Assembly (NCBI GenBank): GCA_949840935.1
Contig: CATKXX010000008.1
Span: 1 to 64,000 of the forward strand
Source: an uncultured Acetatifactor sp.
Lineage (GTDB): Bacteria; Bacillota; Clostridia; Lachnospirales; Lachnospiraceae
Length of the DNA stretch: 64,000 bases
Direction of reading: 5' to 3'
Below the pieces are notes generated by a model. It saw nothing but the letters and a program-made list of their open reading frames with translations. It was not told the DNA's origin and did no database searches. Positions 42,336 through 49,892 of this stretch are shown piece by piece. The translations under genes and the position numbers were made by a program. Every line of letters starts with the position of its first letter. The stretch's first letter is position 1.

Positions 42336-44063
42336 TTATTGCCAGGCGGAAGCCAGTATCGCTTCCACCTCCCCGACAGCTAAAGGCCTGCCAAACAAAT
42401 AGCCCTGGATTACGTCGCAGCCTATGGAGTACAGATATTCATACTGCTTTTCCTCCTCCACGCCCTCCGCCACAGATTCAAACCCCAGAGCTTTGACCAT
42501 ATTGATGATCGCCTCCGTGATCACCCTGGTGGCGGAATCCACCAGCACCGTGTCAATGAAGGATTTATCTATCTTCAGGGTATCAATGGGAAGCTTCTTC
42601 AGATAAGACAACGAAGAAAAGCCTGTGCCGAAATCATCCAGTGAAATCCTCAGCCCAAATTCCCTCAAAAGCTTCAGTTTATCATACACTGCCTGGAAAT
42701 CTTCTATCAGTATCGTCTCCGTGATCTCCAGCTCAATCTCCGAGGGCTCCACATCATATTTCCGGATAACCTCTTTCACCGAATCCACAAAGTCCTCCCT
42801 GCTGTACTGAAGCGCTGAAATATTGATGGACATGATAAACGGATGCCCGAAGCGCCTGCGCCACTGCGCGTACTGCATGATACTCTGCTCCACCACCCAC
42901 TGGCCAATGGGAATAATGGCACCGTTCTTTTCCGCAATGGGAATGAAGACCGCCGGGCTGATCATGCCTTCCTGTCCGTCCTTCCAGCGGATCAGCGCCT
43001 CCATACCGCGCAGCTTCTTATTTCCGGCAAAATACTGAGGCTGATAATACATCTGGAAGCTGTGGCGGAATACCGCCTCCTTCAGCTTCGATTCCAGCTC
43101 CGCCGTGCGCAGGAATTCCTGCAGTACAGGGGTATTAAAGTACTGGATGATATTCTTCCCCATGGACTTACTCTTAAAGACCATGATCTCCGCACAGTTG
43201 ATCAGCTCTATGGCGGACTTGGATGCCTCCGGATATTCCGCCACCCCCGCGCTGAATGTGATCTGAAGCTCCTGTCCGTTGCTGAGCCTGAAGGGCCTGC
43301 GCACTCTCTGCTGAATTTCCTTGTGCAGGTTTGCCATAGTGCGCTCCCCTGAAGGCCCATAGATGGCCACCAGATATACATCCGTATGCAGATGGCACCC
43401 TGTCACATCCCAATTCTCACAGAGCTCCTTCAGGTAACTGCCGAACTGCTGTATCAGCTCATCCCCCACGATCATACCCTGGCCGTCGTTGATCTTATGG
43501 AAATCATCCAGATCGATCATCATGACGCTGACCGTATTATCCGTCTCAGCCGCCGTCCGCAGATAATCGCCCAGCAGGCGCACAAAGTAATTCCGGCTGA
43601 AAAGCCCGGTCATGCTGTCATAATACGCCATATAGGTCAATTCTTCATTCTGGGTGCGGAATTTCGTGATATTGCTTATGTAGATTACCTTATCGACAGG
43701 CCGCCCGTTTTCCCCATAATAGATTCTGGCACGGAAAAGAAGCCAGATCTTCGTTTCCCGCAGCGGACATTCCACAAAGGCTGTGTCCTGCGCCGTCTTT
43801 TCCAGATAAAGGACGTCCCTGAGCGCCATGCTGTAAGACTCGTCAACCGCTTCAAGCAGCCTGGGCAGATCCTTCGGATCCCGGATATCAAAATCAAAGA
43901 ATTCCTTCCACTGCCCCAGCGTCACAACCTGGTTCCGCTCAAGGGAATGATAGAGAAATGCACCCACGGCCGACTCAAAGACCGTGTGGTACATCCTCTC
44001 CTTTTCTGTGAGTTTCTGATTCATTGCCTTCAGCAGATCTAATTGATAATGCAATTCACTCAT
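42336..44063 (-). CDS. EAL-domain c-di-GMP phosphodiesterase with degenerate GGDEF and PAS-like sensor
   Basis: 575 residues, no membrane helix. A PAS-like sensor spans about 15-130. A GGDEF-like domain (about 145-300) keeps MIDLDDFHKIND but has HTDVYLVAIYG where GGDEF should be, so it should not make c-di-GMP. The EAL domain (about 325-570) is intact: GMEALIRW, NISALQYSR, EITETILIED, DDFGTGFSSLSYL, KIDKSF and E in AEGVEEE. It therefore probably degrades c-di-GMP. The start is either 44063 (AGAGG 4 nt upstream) or the ATG four codons earlier. Confidence 0.9.
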   Translation of the reverse strand: MSELHYQLDLLKAMNQKLTEKERMYHTVFESAVGAFLYHSLERNQVVTLGQWKEFFDFDIRDPKDLPRLLEAVDESYSMALRDVLYLEKTAQDTAFVECPLRETKIWLLFRARIYYGENGRPVDKVIYISNITKFRTQNEELTYMAYYDSMTGLFSRNYFVRLLGDYLRTAAETDNTVSVMMIDLDDFHKINDGQGMIVGDELIQQFGSYLKELCENWDVTGCHLHTDVYLVAIYGPSGERTMANLHKEIQQRVRRPFRLSNGQELQITFSAGVAEYPEASKSAIELINCAEIMVFKSKSMGKNIIQYFNTPVLQEFLRTAELESKLKEAVFRHSFQMYYQPQYFAGNKKLRGMEALIRWKDGQEGMISPAVFIPIAEKNGAIIPIGQWVVEQSIMQYAQWRRRFGHPFIMSINISALQYSREDFVDSVKEVIRKYDVEPSEIELEITETILIEDFQAVYDKLKLLREFGLRISLDDFGTGFSSLSYLKKLPIDTLKIDKSFIDTVLVDSATRVITEAIINMVKALGFESVAEGVEEEKQYEYLYSIGCDVIQGYLFGRPLAVGEVEAILASAWQ

Positions 44064-44177
44064 GTTTCCTCTCATTCCGCCGCACAGGTGATTCTTCGCT
44101 CAGACGGGAAAGCTCCCCCGACGGTCTTACGTTTACAGGCCCCTGTTGTTTGCTGTAAAAAGTGCAGTGCCCCTCAG

Positions 44178-45263
44178 TCAACGCGCCGTGATATACCCCT
44201 GGGCCTTCAAAAGCTCCGCGCAGAGCACCGCGCCGCCTGCAGCTCCCCTCACCGTATTATGGGAAAGCCCTACGAATTTATAATCATACACAGTATCCTC
44301 CCGCAGGCGGCCCACACTGATCCCCATCCCGTTCTCGTAATCAACGTCCAGGGCTACCTGAGGACGATTATCCTCCTCTAAGTATTGAATAAACTGTTTG
44401 GGCGCACTGGGAAGGCCCAGCCGTTGAGGCTCGCCGCTGAAGCTTCTCAGCTTCTCGATCAGCTGCTCTTTGGTGGGTTTCTTCCTGAATTTCACAAAGA
44501 CAGCCGCAGTATGGCCATTCAACACGGGCACACGGATACACTGGCAGGTGATCACCGGGCTTGCGGCAGGGACGATCACACCGTCCTTAATCTCGCCCCA
44601 GATGCGGAGAGGCTCCTTCTCGCTCTTCTCCTCCTCCCCGCCAATATAGGGGATAATATTTCCCTCCATCTCAGGCCAGTCCTTAAAGGTCTTTCCCGCG
44701 CCGGAAATTGCCTGATAGGTGGTTGCCACCACTTCATAGGGCTCAAATTCTTTCCACGCGGTAAGCACCGGGGCATAGCTCTGTATGGAACAGTTGGGCT
44801 TTACCGCCACAAAGCCCCTGGTAGTTCCCAGACGCTTCTTCTGGAAATCGATGACCTTCATATGTTCGGGGTTGATCTCAGGCACCACCATGGGCACGTC
44901 GGGAGTCCAGCGATGGGCACTGTTATTGGATACCACGGGGGTCTCCGTCCTGGCATAGTCCTCCTCGATCTTCCTGATTTCCTCTTTTGTCATATCCACT
45001 GCACTGAACACGAAGTCAACCTCGGCGGCCACCTTTTCCACCTCGTTGACGTTCATGACCACAAGCTTCTTCACCGCCTCCGGCATAGGAGTATCCATCT
45101 TCCACCTGCCGCCCACGGCCTCCTCATAGGTCTTTCCCGCAGAACGGGGGCTTGCCGCAACAGTAGTCACCTCAAACCAGGGATGGTTCTCCAGCAGGGC
45201 GATAAACCTCTGCCCTACCATACCTGTCCCGCCTAAAATACCAACCTTTAATTTGTCACTCAT
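44178..45263 (-). CDS. asd: Aspartate-semialdehyde dehydrogenase
   Basis: 361 residues. The N-terminal nucleotide motif VGILGGTGMVGQRF is followed by the catalytic Cys in KPNCSIQSYAP and His in VLNGHTAAVF. The enzyme reduces aspartyl phosphate for lysine, threonine, methionine and cell-wall diaminopimelate synthesis. Length and motifs fit the archaeal/fungal-like branch found in many clostridia. It shares orientation with argH, 38 nt apart. Confidence 0.93.
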   Translation of the reverse strand: MSDKLKVGILGGTGMVGQRFIALLENHPWFEVTTVAASPRSAGKTYEEAVGGRWKMDTPMPEAVKKLVVMNVNEVEKVAAEVDFVFSAVDMTKEEIRKIEEDYARTETPVVSNNSAHRWTPDVPMVVPEINPEHMKVIDFQKKRLGTTRGFVAVKPNCSIQSYAPVLTAWKEFEPYEVVATTYQAISGAGKTFKDWPEMEGNIIPYIGGEEEKSEKEPLRIWGEIKDGVIVPAASPVITCQCIRVPVLNGHTAAVFVKFRKKPTKEQLIEKLRSFSGEPQRLGLPSAPKQFIQYLEEDNRPQVALDVDYENGMGISVGRLREDTVYDYKFVGLSHNTVRGAAGGAVLCAELLKAQGYITAR

Positions 45264-45301
45264 TTTCTTTCCGTGCTCCTTTCACAATATGCGCTTTCCC
45301 C

Positions 45302-46708
45302 TCAGTCCTTCGGCATTGCATCGTACAATTCTTCCTGCCGCAGGTATTCCCTGCAGGCCGCAATCACCTGCTTCATGGCCTCCGGCCCCGGTGCCCCCAG
45401 GGTAAGCCGTTTTTCCACGCATGTCTTGAGGGAGACTGCCTCATAGATATCCTCCTCAAATCGGTCGCTGACAGCCTGCAGCTCCGGCAGGGACAGGGCG
45501 TCTATGGATGTATCCTTCTCAATGCAGTACAACACAAGCCTTCCGATAATACCGTGGGCGTCCCGGAAAGGAACCCCTTTATTCACCAGATAATCCGCCG
45601 CATCGGTGGCATTGGTAAAGCCGTTCATGGCACTGGCCTCCATGCGTTCCTTCCGGAACTTCATGGTTCGGATCATTCCCGTAAAGAGCGCAAGACAGTC
45701 CTTCACCGTGTCCATGGCATCGAAGGCAGTCTCCTTATCCTCCTGCATGTCCTTGTTATAAGCGAGCGGCAGCCCCTTCATGGTGGTCAGAAGCGCCATC
45801 AGCGCCCCGTAGACGCGCCCCGTCTTCCCCCTTACCAGCTCCGCGATATCGGGATTCTTCTTCTGGGGCATAATGCTGCTTCCCGTGGAATAGGCGTCGT
45901 CAATCTCCACAAACTGGTATTCATTGGAATTCCAGATAATGATCTCCTCACAAAACCGGCTCAGGTGCATCATCACCGTGGCCAGGGCCGACAGAAATTC
46001 AATCAGGTAGTCCCTGTCGGACACCGAGTCCATACTGTTCAGCGTGGGGCCGTAGAACCCCATGACCTGGGCGGAAAACATCCGATCCAGAGGGTACGTC
46101 GTCCCTGCCAGCGCCCCCGCTCCCAGGGGACAGTAATTCATGCGTTTATAGATGTCCGTCATCCTCTGCCTGTCCCGTTTGAACATTTCAAAGTATGCCC
46201 CAAAATGATGGGCCAGGGTGGTGGGCTGCGCCTTCTGCAGATGGGTGAAGCCGGGCATGTAAGTTTCCAGATTCCCCTCCATGACAGCAAGGATCGCTTC
46301 CAGCAATTCCTTCAACAGCCCGTCCGTCTCAACCACCTGAAGCCTGGTGTAGAGCCTCATGTCCAGCGCCACCTGGTCGTTGCGGCTCCTCCCGGTATGC
46401 AGCTTCTTCCCTGCATCCCCGATGCGTTCTATCAGCGCTGCCTCCACAAAGCTGTGAATATCCTCGCAGGACTCGTCAATGGCCAGATTCCCCTTCTCCA
46501 CATCCTCCCGTATGCCCAGCAGGCCGCCAATGATCGCGTCCCTCTCCTCCATGGTGAGGATTGCCTGCTTGGCCAGCATGGTCACATGGGCAATGCTGCC
46601 GTCGATATCCTGCCTGAAAAATCTCTGATCAAAACCAATGGACGCGTTAAAATCATAAACCATCTTATCCGTCTCTTTCGTAAAGCGCCCTCCCCAAAGT
46701 TGTGCCAT
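45302..46708 (-). CDS. argH: Argininosuccinate lyase
   Basis: 468 residues, complete. It begins LWGGRFTKETD, with HTGRSRNDQVALDMR at the substrate site and the signature loop GSSIMPQKKNPDIAE carrying the catalytic Ser. It splits argininosuccinate to arginine and fumarate. No argG lies in the window. It has its own promoter (46750-46778), and asd follows. Confidence 0.95.
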   Translation of the reverse strand: MAQLWGGRFTKETDKMVYDFNASIGFDQRFFRQDIDGSIAHVTMLAKQAILTMEERDAIIGGLLGIREDVEKGNLAIDESCEDIHSFVEAALIERIGDAGKKLHTGRSRNDQVALDMRLYTRLQVVETDGLLKELLEAILAVMEGNLETYMPGFTHLQKAQPTTLAHHFGAYFEMFKRDRQRMTDIYKRMNYCPLGAGALAGTTYPLDRMFSAQVMGFYGPTLNSMDSVSDRDYLIEFLSALATVMMHLSRFCEEIIIWNSNEYQFVEIDDAYSTGSSIMPQKKNPDIAELVRGKTGRVYGALMALLTTMKGLPLAYNKDMQEDKETAFDAMDTVKDCLALFTGMIRTMKFRKERMEASAMNGFTNATDAADYLVNKGVPFRDAHGIIGRLVLYCIEKDTSIDALSLPELQAVSDRFEEDIYEAVSLKTCVEKRLTLGAPGPEAMKQVIAACREYLRQEELYDAMPKD

Positions 46709-46749
46709 AAAAGCCTCCGTTTCAGGTAAATTTTAAAAATCTAAATTTG

Positions 46750-46778
46750 ATGATAGCATAAACAGGCAGGTATTTCAA
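46750..46778 (-). promoter_or_regulatory. Promoter of argH
   Basis: On the minus strand TTGAAA (46778-46773), a 17-nt spacer and TATCAT (46755-46750) stand about 42 nt upstream of the argH ATG. Ribosome site CGGAGG follows. Confidence 0.7.
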
Positions 46779-46853
46779 TATGGCAAATCCATTTTACACC
46801 ATACTTCCATTCACGCATATTATAAGATAAACCATATATGGAAAGGGTTTTTT

Positions 46854-47621
46854 ATGCAGACGATACTGGAATTAAAAAATATCGGTTATTCCTATCACAG
46901 CCTTCACGGTGAGACCCGGGCCCTGAGCAATATTTCCTTCGGTGTGGGAGAGGGGGAATTTATCGCCATCGTGGGCCCCAGCGGCTGCGGGAAATCCACT
47001 CTCCTGTCCATCATCGCAGGCCTGCTCCCCCCGGAACAGGGAACCATTGTGGTCAATAATCCCGACGGTTCCCTGGCTTATCCGCGGATCGGCTATATGC
47101 TTCAGCGGGATCATTTGTTTGAGTGGCGCACCGTCTATAAAAATGTCATCCTGGGCCTGGAGATCAATCATATGATGACTCCCGACAGGCTGGATACCGT
47201 GGAAAGACTTCTGGTGGATTACGGCCTGGATAAATTCCGGGACAAACGCCCCAGTGAGCTCTCCGGGGGCATGAAACAGCGTGCCGCGCTGATCCGCACA
47301 CTGGCCCTGGATCCCCAGCTCCTGCTCTTGGATGAGCCCTTCAGCGCGCTGGATTATCAGACAAGGCTGTTCGTCTCCGCTGACATCTGCCGCCTGATCC
47401 GGGCCGCGGGAAAGACCATGATCATCATCACCCATGACCTGTCGGAGGCCATCAGCCTTGCCGACCGGGTGATCATACTGTCCAACCGTCCCGCCACGGT
47501 AAAGGCGCAGATGCCCATTCATCTCACATTAAAGGATAACTCTCCTCTGGCATCCAGAAATGCGCCGGAATTTCAGCAATACTTTAATCAACTGTGGGAG
47601 GATTTAAACAATGACGGTTAA
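46854..47621 (+). CDS. ABC transporter ATP-binding protein (nitrate/sulfonate/taurine type)
   Basis: 255 residues. Walker A GPSGCGKST, the Q-loop YMLQRDHLFEWRTVYKN typical of the SsuB/TauB/ThiZ branch, signature ELSGGMKQRAALIR, Walker B LLLLDEPFSALDYQTR, H-loop THDLSEAI. It should energise uptake of a small sulfonate, nitrate, taurine, or pyrimidine precursor. It overlaps the permease gene by 11 bp. The usual substrate-binding protein gene is missing in the window. AAAGGG precedes the ATG. Confidence 0.9.
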   Translation: MQTILELKNIGYSYHSLHGETRALSNISFGVGEGEFIAIVGPSGCGKSTLLSIIAGLLPPEQGTIVVNNPDGSLAYPRIGYMLQRDHLFEWRTVYKNVILGLEINHMMTPDRLDTVERLLVDYGLDKFRDKRPSELSGGMKQRAALIRTLALDPQLLLLDEPFSALDYQTRLFVSADICRLIRAAGKTMIIITHDLSEAISLADRVIILSNRPATVKAQMPIHLTLKDNSPLASRNAPEFQQYFNQLWEDLNNDG

Positions 47622-48447
47622 AAAGAAAAAAGGCCCTGGCCATTCCAGCCATGAGCTTACAAAGCAGGAAGAATTTGTCAGGAACCACAGACGCCACCAT
47701 CACCAGATTTCTACCATGCGGATCACAATCTTTGTTTTGTTCCTGATCCTCTGGGAGGTCAGCGCATACCTGGGCTGGATCGACAGCTTTTTCTTTGCAA
47801 GTCCCAGCCAGGTGGCGCTCTGTTTCCTGGAACAGATAAAAACGAACGCCCTGCTGTCCCACATCGGGGTGACCCTGTTCGAGACTATTGTGAGTTTCCT
47901 CCTGGTACTGTTGTTCAGCCTGCTGGCAGCCACACTGCTGTGGTATTCCCAGAAGATGTCAGAGGTGCTGGAGCCTTATCTGGTGGTGCTGAACAGCCTT
48001 CCGAAGTCCGCCCTGGCGCCGCTCTTTATCGTCTGGCTGGGCACAGGGACTACCACCATCATCGTAGCCGGAATCTCTGTGGCAGTATTCGGCTCCATCA
48101 TCAGTTTCTACACCGGTTTCCAGCAGGTGGATTCGGAAAAGGTCACTCTGATCTACACCTTGGGCGGCAGCAAGAGAAACGCCTTTACCAAGGTAGTACT
48201 CCCCGGCTCCGTCCCCATCCTGCTGAGCACTGCCAAGGTCAATATCGGGCTTGCCCTGGTGGGCGTGATCATCGGGGAATTCCTGGCTGCAAGGCGGGGG
48301 CTTGGATACCTGATCATCTACGGTTCCCAGGTATTCCAGCTGGATATGGTGATCACCAGTATTATCATACTGTGCATCATCGCCCTGGGCTTTTATAAAT
48401 CCATACAGATGATTGAACATCACATTCGGAAAAAGTTTAAGATGTAG
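47611..48447 (+). CDS. ABC transporter permease (SsuC/TauC type)
   Basis: 278 residues. A Lys/His-rich N-terminal cytoplasmic segment of about 35 residues precedes six membrane helices. The EAA loop is present (VYTLGGSKRNAFTKVVLPGSVP-like region near 185-205). It partners the overlapping ATPase gene. The module is closed by a hairpin at 48468-48496 and then by the tRNA on the other strand. Confidence 0.9.
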   Translation: MTVKKKKGPGHSSHELTKQEEFVRNHRRHHHQISTMRITIFVLFLILWEVSAYLGWIDSFFFASPSQVALCFLEQIKTNALLSHIGVTLFETIVSFLLVLLFSLLAATLLWYSQKMSEVLEPYLVVLNSLPKSALAPLFIVWLGTGTTTIIVAGISVAVFGSIISFYTGFQQVDSEKVTLIYTLGGSKRNAFTKVVLPGSVPILLSTAKVNIGLALVGVIIGEFLAARRGLGYLIIYGSQVFQLDMVITSIIILCIIALGFYKSIQMIEHHIRKKFKM

Positions 48448-48467
48448 AACCCTTCCTGCAACGAAAA

Positions 48468-48496
48468 AAGGCCAAAAAGCAAACGCTTTCGGCCTT
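48468..48496. terminator. Terminator between ABC permease and tRNA
   Basis: AAGGCC (48468-48473) pairs with GGCCTT (48491-48496), and the inner AAAGC pairs with GCTTT. On the minus strand it is followed by six T, so it best terminates the tRNA transcript; on the plus strand the tail is weak. Confidence 0.7.
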
Positions 48497-48580
48497 ACAT
48501 AACCATATCCGCATCGGGCGGGAAAGCCTTTCGGAAACATCAGCCTTCTCCGGCAGAATCAGGAAAATCCCAACAAAAAA

Positions 48581-48653
48581 AGCTGAAAATGGGACTCGAA
48601 CCCACGACCCCTTCATTACGAGTGAAGTGCTCTACCAACTGAGCTATTTCAGC
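48581..48653 (-). tRNA. tRNA-Thr (anticodon CGT)
   Basis: 73 nt forming a full cloverleaf on the minus strand: acceptor GCTGAAA/TTTCAGC, D loop with AGTTGGTAGAGC, anticodon stem CTTCA/TGAAG around the loop CTCGTAA, and T arm GTGGGTTCGAGTCCCAT. The discriminator is U and CCA is not encoded. A T-run follows. Confidence 0.95.
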
Positions 48654-48663
48654 GCTGTCTTAT

Positions 48664-48692
48664 AGTATACAGGTTCTTTTTGTTTTTTTCAA
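48664..48692 (-). promoter_or_regulatory. Promoter of tRNA-Thr
   Basis: Minus-strand TTGAAA (48692-48687), a 17-nt spacer and TATACT (48669-48664) sit 11 nt upstream of the tRNA 5' end. Confidence 0.8.
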
Positions 48693-48792
48693 CTGTTTTT
48701 TTCAAATTTGTTACTTTTTTATGTGGGCGCATCTTTAATGCAATGGGAAAAATTTATTCCCCCCTTACTCCGTCCCTTTCGCCAAAACTGTT

Positions 48793-49698
48793 TCAATCCT
48801 CTTTCACATGCACATCCAGCTGATTATAAGGAATCTCAATCCCCGCCGCATCCAGTGCAAGCTTACAGTTTTCCGTGACCCGCCACTTTCCGCTCCAGAA
48901 GTCCTCCTGGGCAAACCAGCAGCGGATGCCCAGGACAACGGCTGACTCGGCCAGCTCATCTACAAATACCAGCCTGTCCCTGTCCTTAACCGTGCTTTCA
49001 TCCTCCTCCAGCACCTGCTGCAGTACCTCCTTTGCCTTCCGCAGATCCGCCCGGTAGGATATTCCCACCCTGATGTCCATTCTGCGATGGGCTTCCGCAG
49101 ATACATTGACAAGGCTGTTATTGGCCAGGTTTCCGTTGGGCAGAATCACGGCCTGATTGTCAAAGGTGAGCAGCTTCGTGTAAAAAATCTGGATTTCTGT
49201 CACCGTTCCCTCTTTGCCGGAAGAATCCTCCCTGATATAGTCTCCCACCTTGAAAGGTTTTAAAATCAGGATCAGCACACCGCCCGCCAGATTGGATAGG
49301 CTCCCCTGAACCGCCAGGCCGATGGCCACACCAGCGGATCCAAGTACGGCCACGATGCTGGCCGCGTCCAGCCCGAAGGAGGACGCGATCATCAGTACCA
49401 GCATCACATACAAGGTTGCTTTCACAAAGGAATCCACGAATTGGACAGCCCCCACCTCCGCATTGGCACGTTTCATGGATTTCCGGATAATGCTGCGCAC
49501 CAGCTTGATCATCTGCGCGCCAATCAGGAATACCAGCACCGCAAGCAAAACCCGGACGCCCAGATTCATTGCCTTTTCAGGAAGATCGGACAGAAAAGAC
49601 TTCAACACATCCGGCTTCATCATTTCCTCCACTCCCTCTATCATGTCTTCCATATTTCCTGCCGGTGTGGCAGCTGCAAGTCCAGACACATAAATCAT
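48793..49698 (-). CDS. Small-conductance mechanosensitive channel (MscS family)
   Basis: 301 residues. Transmembrane helices are near 42-62, 85-107 and a pore helix with VAVLGSAGVAIGLAVQGSLSNLAGGVLIL (Gly/Ala packing). The MscS beta domain follows (FKVGDYIREDSSGKEGTVTEIQ; ILPNGNLANNSLVN), then a cytoplasmic alpha/beta vestibule. It should open under membrane tension to release solutes. GGAGG lies 5 nt before the ATG. It is monocistronic, separated from glgB by a hairpin. Confidence 0.94.
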   Translation of the reverse strand: MIYVSGLAAATPAGNMEDMIEGVEEMMKPDVLKSFLSDLPEKAMNLGVRVLLAVLVFLIGAQMIKLVRSIIRKSMKRANAEVGAVQFVDSFVKATLYVMLVLMIASSFGLDAASIVAVLGSAGVAIGLAVQGSLSNLAGGVLILILKPFKVGDYIREDSSGKEGTVTEIQIFYTKLLTFDNQAVILPNGNLANNSLVNVSAEAHRRMDIRVGISYRADLRKAKEVLQQVLEEDESTVKDRDRLVFVDELAESAVVLGIRCWFAQEDFWSGKWRVTENCKLALDAAGIEIPYNQLDVHVKED

Positions 49699-49776
49699 CG
49701 CAACCTCCGTAAATCTTGCCCCGATGCATTTCTGCGGCGGGGCTGCCCGATTCTTCTTCCTGTCAATGCCCGCCCT

Positions 49777-49805
49777 GGCAGGGCTTTCCGTCTGTCAGCC
49801 CTGCC
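49777..49805 (-). terminator. Hairpin downstream of glgB
   Basis: GGCAGGGCT (49777-49785) and AGCCCTGCC (49797-49805) form a perfect 9-bp stem between glgB and mscS. No clear T-run. Confidence 0.5.
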
Positions 49806-49892
49806 TTGCGGTATTCATCGGCAAAGCCCCTTTTTCAACAGCCTCTGTGTTCTCTCTGTATGTGGCAGATTCCCGTTGCCTTCGCAATCTTC

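Noticed and set aside
48581-48653. tRNA-Thr as an integration site of a mobile element
   Set aside because: No partial tRNA copy, integrase or direct repeat is seen in the window.
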